25,815 nucleotides of DNA from Klebsormidium nitens (lineage: Eukaryota; Streptophyta; Klebsormidiophyceae; Klebsormidiales; Klebsormidiaceae). Both the position numbers and the translations under genes were made by a program. Positions within the stretch are counted from its first letter, which is position 1. Each line of letters opens with the position of its first letter. The stretch covers positions 8,494 to 34,308 of the forward strand of contig DF237727.1 in NCBI GenBank assembly GCA_000708835.1, given 5' to 3'. Under the pieces are notes generated by a model, which saw only the letters and a list, made by a program, of their open reading frames with translations, was not told where the DNA came from and did not search any database. Positions 23,617 through 25,815 of this stretch are shown here, in pieces.

Positions 23617-24507
23617 ATGGAGCATACCGAGCGTGCACCGACCTCGCCCATCGAGTCCGTCGACGCGGACGTGCTGCTGGAACTGCTCGACAGACATTCG
23701 GACATGAGGGCCTCTTCCGTCGCCTCCCTGGCATGCACCTCGAGGAGCTTCAGAGACGCCACTGGAAGGGCTTGGCCGTTGATGATGGCAGCATACGAAC
23801 GAAGGTGTGACGAAACGTCCAGAGCGAGGCCTTCCATAGACCTGGGCCGATGCGTCGATCCACTGGCGTGCGAGGAAGACTGCGAGTATGAGGCGGACAC
23901 CACGCCCTCGGGAAAACCATACGTGAGCTTCTCCGTCCGGAATCTCATGATGGAGGCGGAGAAGGAGGCCGCGTTGATGCCCGTGTCAGCAGCCAGAAAG
24001 ACCTTCTTCCTTGCGTCCGAGGATTTGAGGTCGCTGCGAGCACACAAAGACGTGCACGCGAGGAAGTTCTTCCGCTTCCGCGACGTCATCGAGGCGACGA
24101 TGCTACGCTTCGGGCGGAGAGAGGCCATGAAGAAGATGCTGGCGTACGCGAGGAAGCGAGACAGGGCTCAGGATGCTCGAGCTTCGAGGTGGCGGGAAGT
24201 GGAGGAGATCTCTCGCTCCACCGTCCAAGAGAGCGACTGGCCGTGCTTTCAAGACCTCCTGGAGATAGCGGGGGACTACCTGAGGAAGGGGACGGGCGGC
24301 TTGCGACTCGTGAGGGAACGGTGCAAGAGATTCCAACTGTTCTTGGCCATGGTAGGTCAGGGGGCATGGAGCTGGCCGGAACCCTACTTCCTGATGCCTC
24401 ACGAGAAGGGAATCGTGCAGCACCTGCACGTGGGTTACTGCCTGACGGGAGACAGGCGGTTCGTCCAGGACGCGATCAGGGCGGTCAGGGACAGGCGTGC
24501 GATTTAG
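23617..24507 (+). CDS. Hypothetical protein with N-terminal F-box-like motif, 296 residues
   Basis: Starts at ATG 23617. Residues 15-50 (DADVLLELLDRHSDMRASSVASLACTSRSFRD-type spacing) resemble an F-box: a short helix, then S--SLA-TS--FRD. This suggests interaction with host Skp1 and substrate delivery to ubiquitin ligase. The rest is basic and helical, unassigned. The promoter region has a T8 run and a TATAG stretch. The 105-nt gap from tnpA separates it from the transposon. Confidence 0.7.
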   Translation: MEHTERAPTSPIESVDADVLLELLDRHSDMRASSVASLACTSRSFRDATGRAWPLMMAAYERRCDETSRARPSIDLGRCVDPLACEEDCEYEADTTPSGKPYVSFSVRNLMMEAEKEAALMPVSAARKTFFLASEDLRSLRAHKDVHARKFFRFRDVIEATMLRFGRREAMKKMLAYARKRDRAQDARASRWREVEEISRSTVQESDWPCFQDLLEIAGDYLRKGTGGLRLVRERCKRFQLFLAMVGQGAWSWPEPYFLMPHEKGIVQHLHVGYCLTGDRRFVQDAIRAVRDRRAI

Positions 24508-24560
24508 GAAAACTCTTTTCTCGTGCTTTAGTATCAGTACCATATCGTGGACGCAAAGAC

Positions 24561-25367
24561 ATGGCGACATCAGTGATCGCCAAGCAGACCGTCACCTTCA
24601 TGAGGGCCACCGCCGCACCATCCCGCCGTCAGGATCTCCACACAACATCCACCGTTCCCCGTCGCCGAAACGTAGCGAGGAGGGACGGGGGCTACTTCTT
24701 CGAGAAGCTCAGGAGGATCGGAAAGGCTGCGGAACTGAACACGCTCGAGAGGAGGGAGAGGCGCAACTTTCAGCTGAAGCGTTTCATCAGGCAGGTGGAT
24801 CAGGATGCGAGGAAAAACGCCGAGCAGACCCTCGCGCGTACCCTGGTGACCCTCGCCGACGGCTACGACGGCCTCAGGGAGCTGTTCCCTGAGGAGAGCG
24901 ACTTGCTGAGCGATTCTGGGACCGACATCCGGGATTTCTGGCGCGAGAACTCTCACGAGTACGACGACGAGGTGGTCTACCTCAGGAAGCTGTTCAGAGA
25001 CCACGAGGAGGAGGAGGACCGGAAGAAGAGAGGGGGGAGGGCGTACGACGAGCCTTGGAAGCGTTCCGGCGAGAGGAAGGATTCACGTCGGGTCTGGGAA
25101 GACGTCAAGAAGGAGGGCGATCACGTCCTGGAAGAGAAGGAACGTATCCAGGAGCACAGAGCACAGGTCGAGAAGAAAGCGGAGCAGAGAGCGGAGGAGG
25201 ACGCGAACAGAGAGAAGGAGCGTAGGAAGGATGACAGGAAGAGGGCAGAGCAGCGTGCAGAGGAAGATGAGGAGCGCGTTCAGGAGCAGGAGAAGAAGGC
25301 AGAGAGAAAGGCAGAGAAGCGTAGCAAGGAGGACAGGCAGGAGTGGAACGACGGATCTTACATGTGA
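24561..25367 (+). CDS. Charged coiled-coil protein, 268 residues
   Basis: Start set at ATG 24561; the frame is open upstream to 24189 but overlaps the F-box-like gene there. The N-terminal 60 residues are basic and Ser/Thr-rich. Residues 170-262 are an extremely charged helix of Glu/Lys/Arg repeats (EEKERIQEHRAQVEKKAEQ-type), predicted to be a long single helix or coiled coil. No enzymatic motif. Probably structural. Confidence 0.72.
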   Translation: MATSVIAKQTVTFMRATAAPSRRQDLHTTSTVPRRRNVARRDGGYFFEKLRRIGKAAELNTLERRERRNFQLKRFIRQVDQDARKNAEQTLARTLVTLADGYDGLRELFPEESDLLSDSGTDIRDFWRENSHEYDDEVVYLRKLFRDHEEEEDRKKRGGRAYDEPWKRSGERKDSRRVWEDVKKEGDHVLEEKERIQEHRAQVEKKAEQRAEEDANREKERRKDDRKRAEQRAEEDEERVQEQEKKAERKAEKRSKEDRQEWNDGSYM

Positions 25368-25409
25368 AAACTGTGTGTCTGGTTTTTTTCTATCATAGAA
25401 GCATGAACG

Positions 25410-25815
25410 ATGGATCTCGACGTTCTGGCTGATGCACCGAAGTTGGCCGAGAATGCCGCGCATATCGCTAAGAAGAATGCGAATGCAGCCGGGAAGGTCG
25501 CGAATCTGTCCGACAAGGTGGCCTCGCTGGACGTCAAGCACAATGCTTTCTTGGCGAACGGTCATGCCATCAGTGCCGCTCACGAAGCCGAAGAGGCGGA
25601 GAACCATACCAACATAGCCAAGCATGCTGCGGAACTCGGCGATCATGAAACGGCGGGGCAAGCCGCATTGGCGGCCCTGACCAACGCACAGAATGCATCC
25701 ATGCACGCACAGTTGGCTGCACATGCTGCAGAAGACGCAGGCGTACATCCAGTGGTCACGAACAAGATCGCGGATGATGCGGCAGATAGTCATGCGGAGG
25801 TGGAGCAGGCAAAGA
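25410..25815 (+). CDS. Partial alanine-rich helical protein (runs off the window)
   Basis: ATG 25410 (MDLDVLADAPKLAENAAH) opens a frame without stop to the window end, at least 135 residues. The composition is Ala-, His- and Asn-rich with a repeating pattern (HAAELGDHETAGQAALAAL, then HAQLAAHAAEDA), typical of an amphipathic helical repeat. No known family. A competing ATG at 25403 in another frame stops after 9 codons. A long T run (TTTTTTTC) lies 20 nt upstream, resembling other AT-rich promoters here. Confidence 0.65.
   Translation, partial: MDLDVLADAPKLAENAAHIAKKNANAAGKVANLSDKVASLDVKHNAFLANGHAISAAHEAEEAENHTNIAKHAAELGDHETAGQAALAALTNAQNASMHAQLAAHAAEDAGVHPVVTNKIADDAADSHAEVEQAK

Noticed and set aside
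25083-25793. Minus-strand Leu/Cys-rich ORF resembling a membrane protein
   Set aside because: It overlaps two better plus-strand genes; the Leu runs are antisense of Glu/Lys-rich codons (CTC/CTT for GAG/AAG).
1-25815. tRNA and rRNA genes
   Set aside because: I saw no cloverleaf-like tRNA sequence with T-loop consensus and no rRNA-like conserved stretches, although this was by eye only.

Overview
The window looks like part of a nucleocytoplasmic large DNA virus (NCLDV, giant virus) genome, either free or integrated in a eukaryotic chromosome. Genes are densely packed on both strands, mostly short and of unknown function, with short AT-rich upstream regions and no bacterial-style operons or ribosome binding sites. 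Two genes resemble conserved NCLDV virion proteins (7733-8305 and 19708-20409). A third (4388-5346) matches a conserved NCLDV protein pattern and seems to carry a GT-AG intron. Other typical giant-virus content is a Fanzor nuclease, an IS607-type transposon, an EsV-1-7 cysteine-repeat protein, a MYND-finger remnant, F-box-like proteins, a U-box protein, two protein kinases and a dCMP deaminase. I cannot tell from sequence alone whether this is a virion genome or an endogenous copy. The 679-base N gap, several apparent frameshifts and a eukaryote-like gene block keep both options open.

Layout. 24-1922 (-) encodes Fanzor, a eukaryotic/viral TnpB relative. Its promoter lies in a region rich in TTCGGACG repeats. 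2181-11944 holds an unknown protein, a plant-CRK-like Ser/Thr kinase, the intron-bearing conserved gene, an acidic repeat protein, several unknowns, a probable minor capsid protein, an F-box-like protein, a probable virion protein with a frameshift, a coiled-coil protein and a U-box protein. 12000-13960 differs in character: a TATA/CRE/G-box promoter drives a 55-residue seed-maturation-protein (SMP, LEA-type) gene, followed by an intron-like segment, a duplicated repeat with a long hairpin, the assembly gap, and TTCGGA tandem repeats. 13956-14897 is a secreted expansin-like protein. 14912-20748 (all minus strand) holds the EsV-1-7/nuclease protein (frameshifted), unknowns, an atypical kinase, dCMP deaminase and a membrane-anchored virion protein. 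20831-21274 is an unknown. 21291-23463 holds a broken MYND gene next to an IS607-type element (tnpA + tnpB). The right end has an F-box-like gene, a coiled-coil protein and a partial alanine-rich gene running off the window.

Themes. There are two TnpB-lineage RNA-guided nuclease genes, both with intact catalytic residues: Fanzor and the IS607 TnpB. Several genes look acquired from eukaryotes (CRK-like kinase, expansin, SMP protein, U-box, F-box), suggesting host manipulation or stress and cell-wall functions. A motif close to AAATTCT recurs about 24-34 nt upstream of many start codons and may be a viral core promoter. At least three genes look broken by small indels, which is either assembly error or decay of an endogenous copy.
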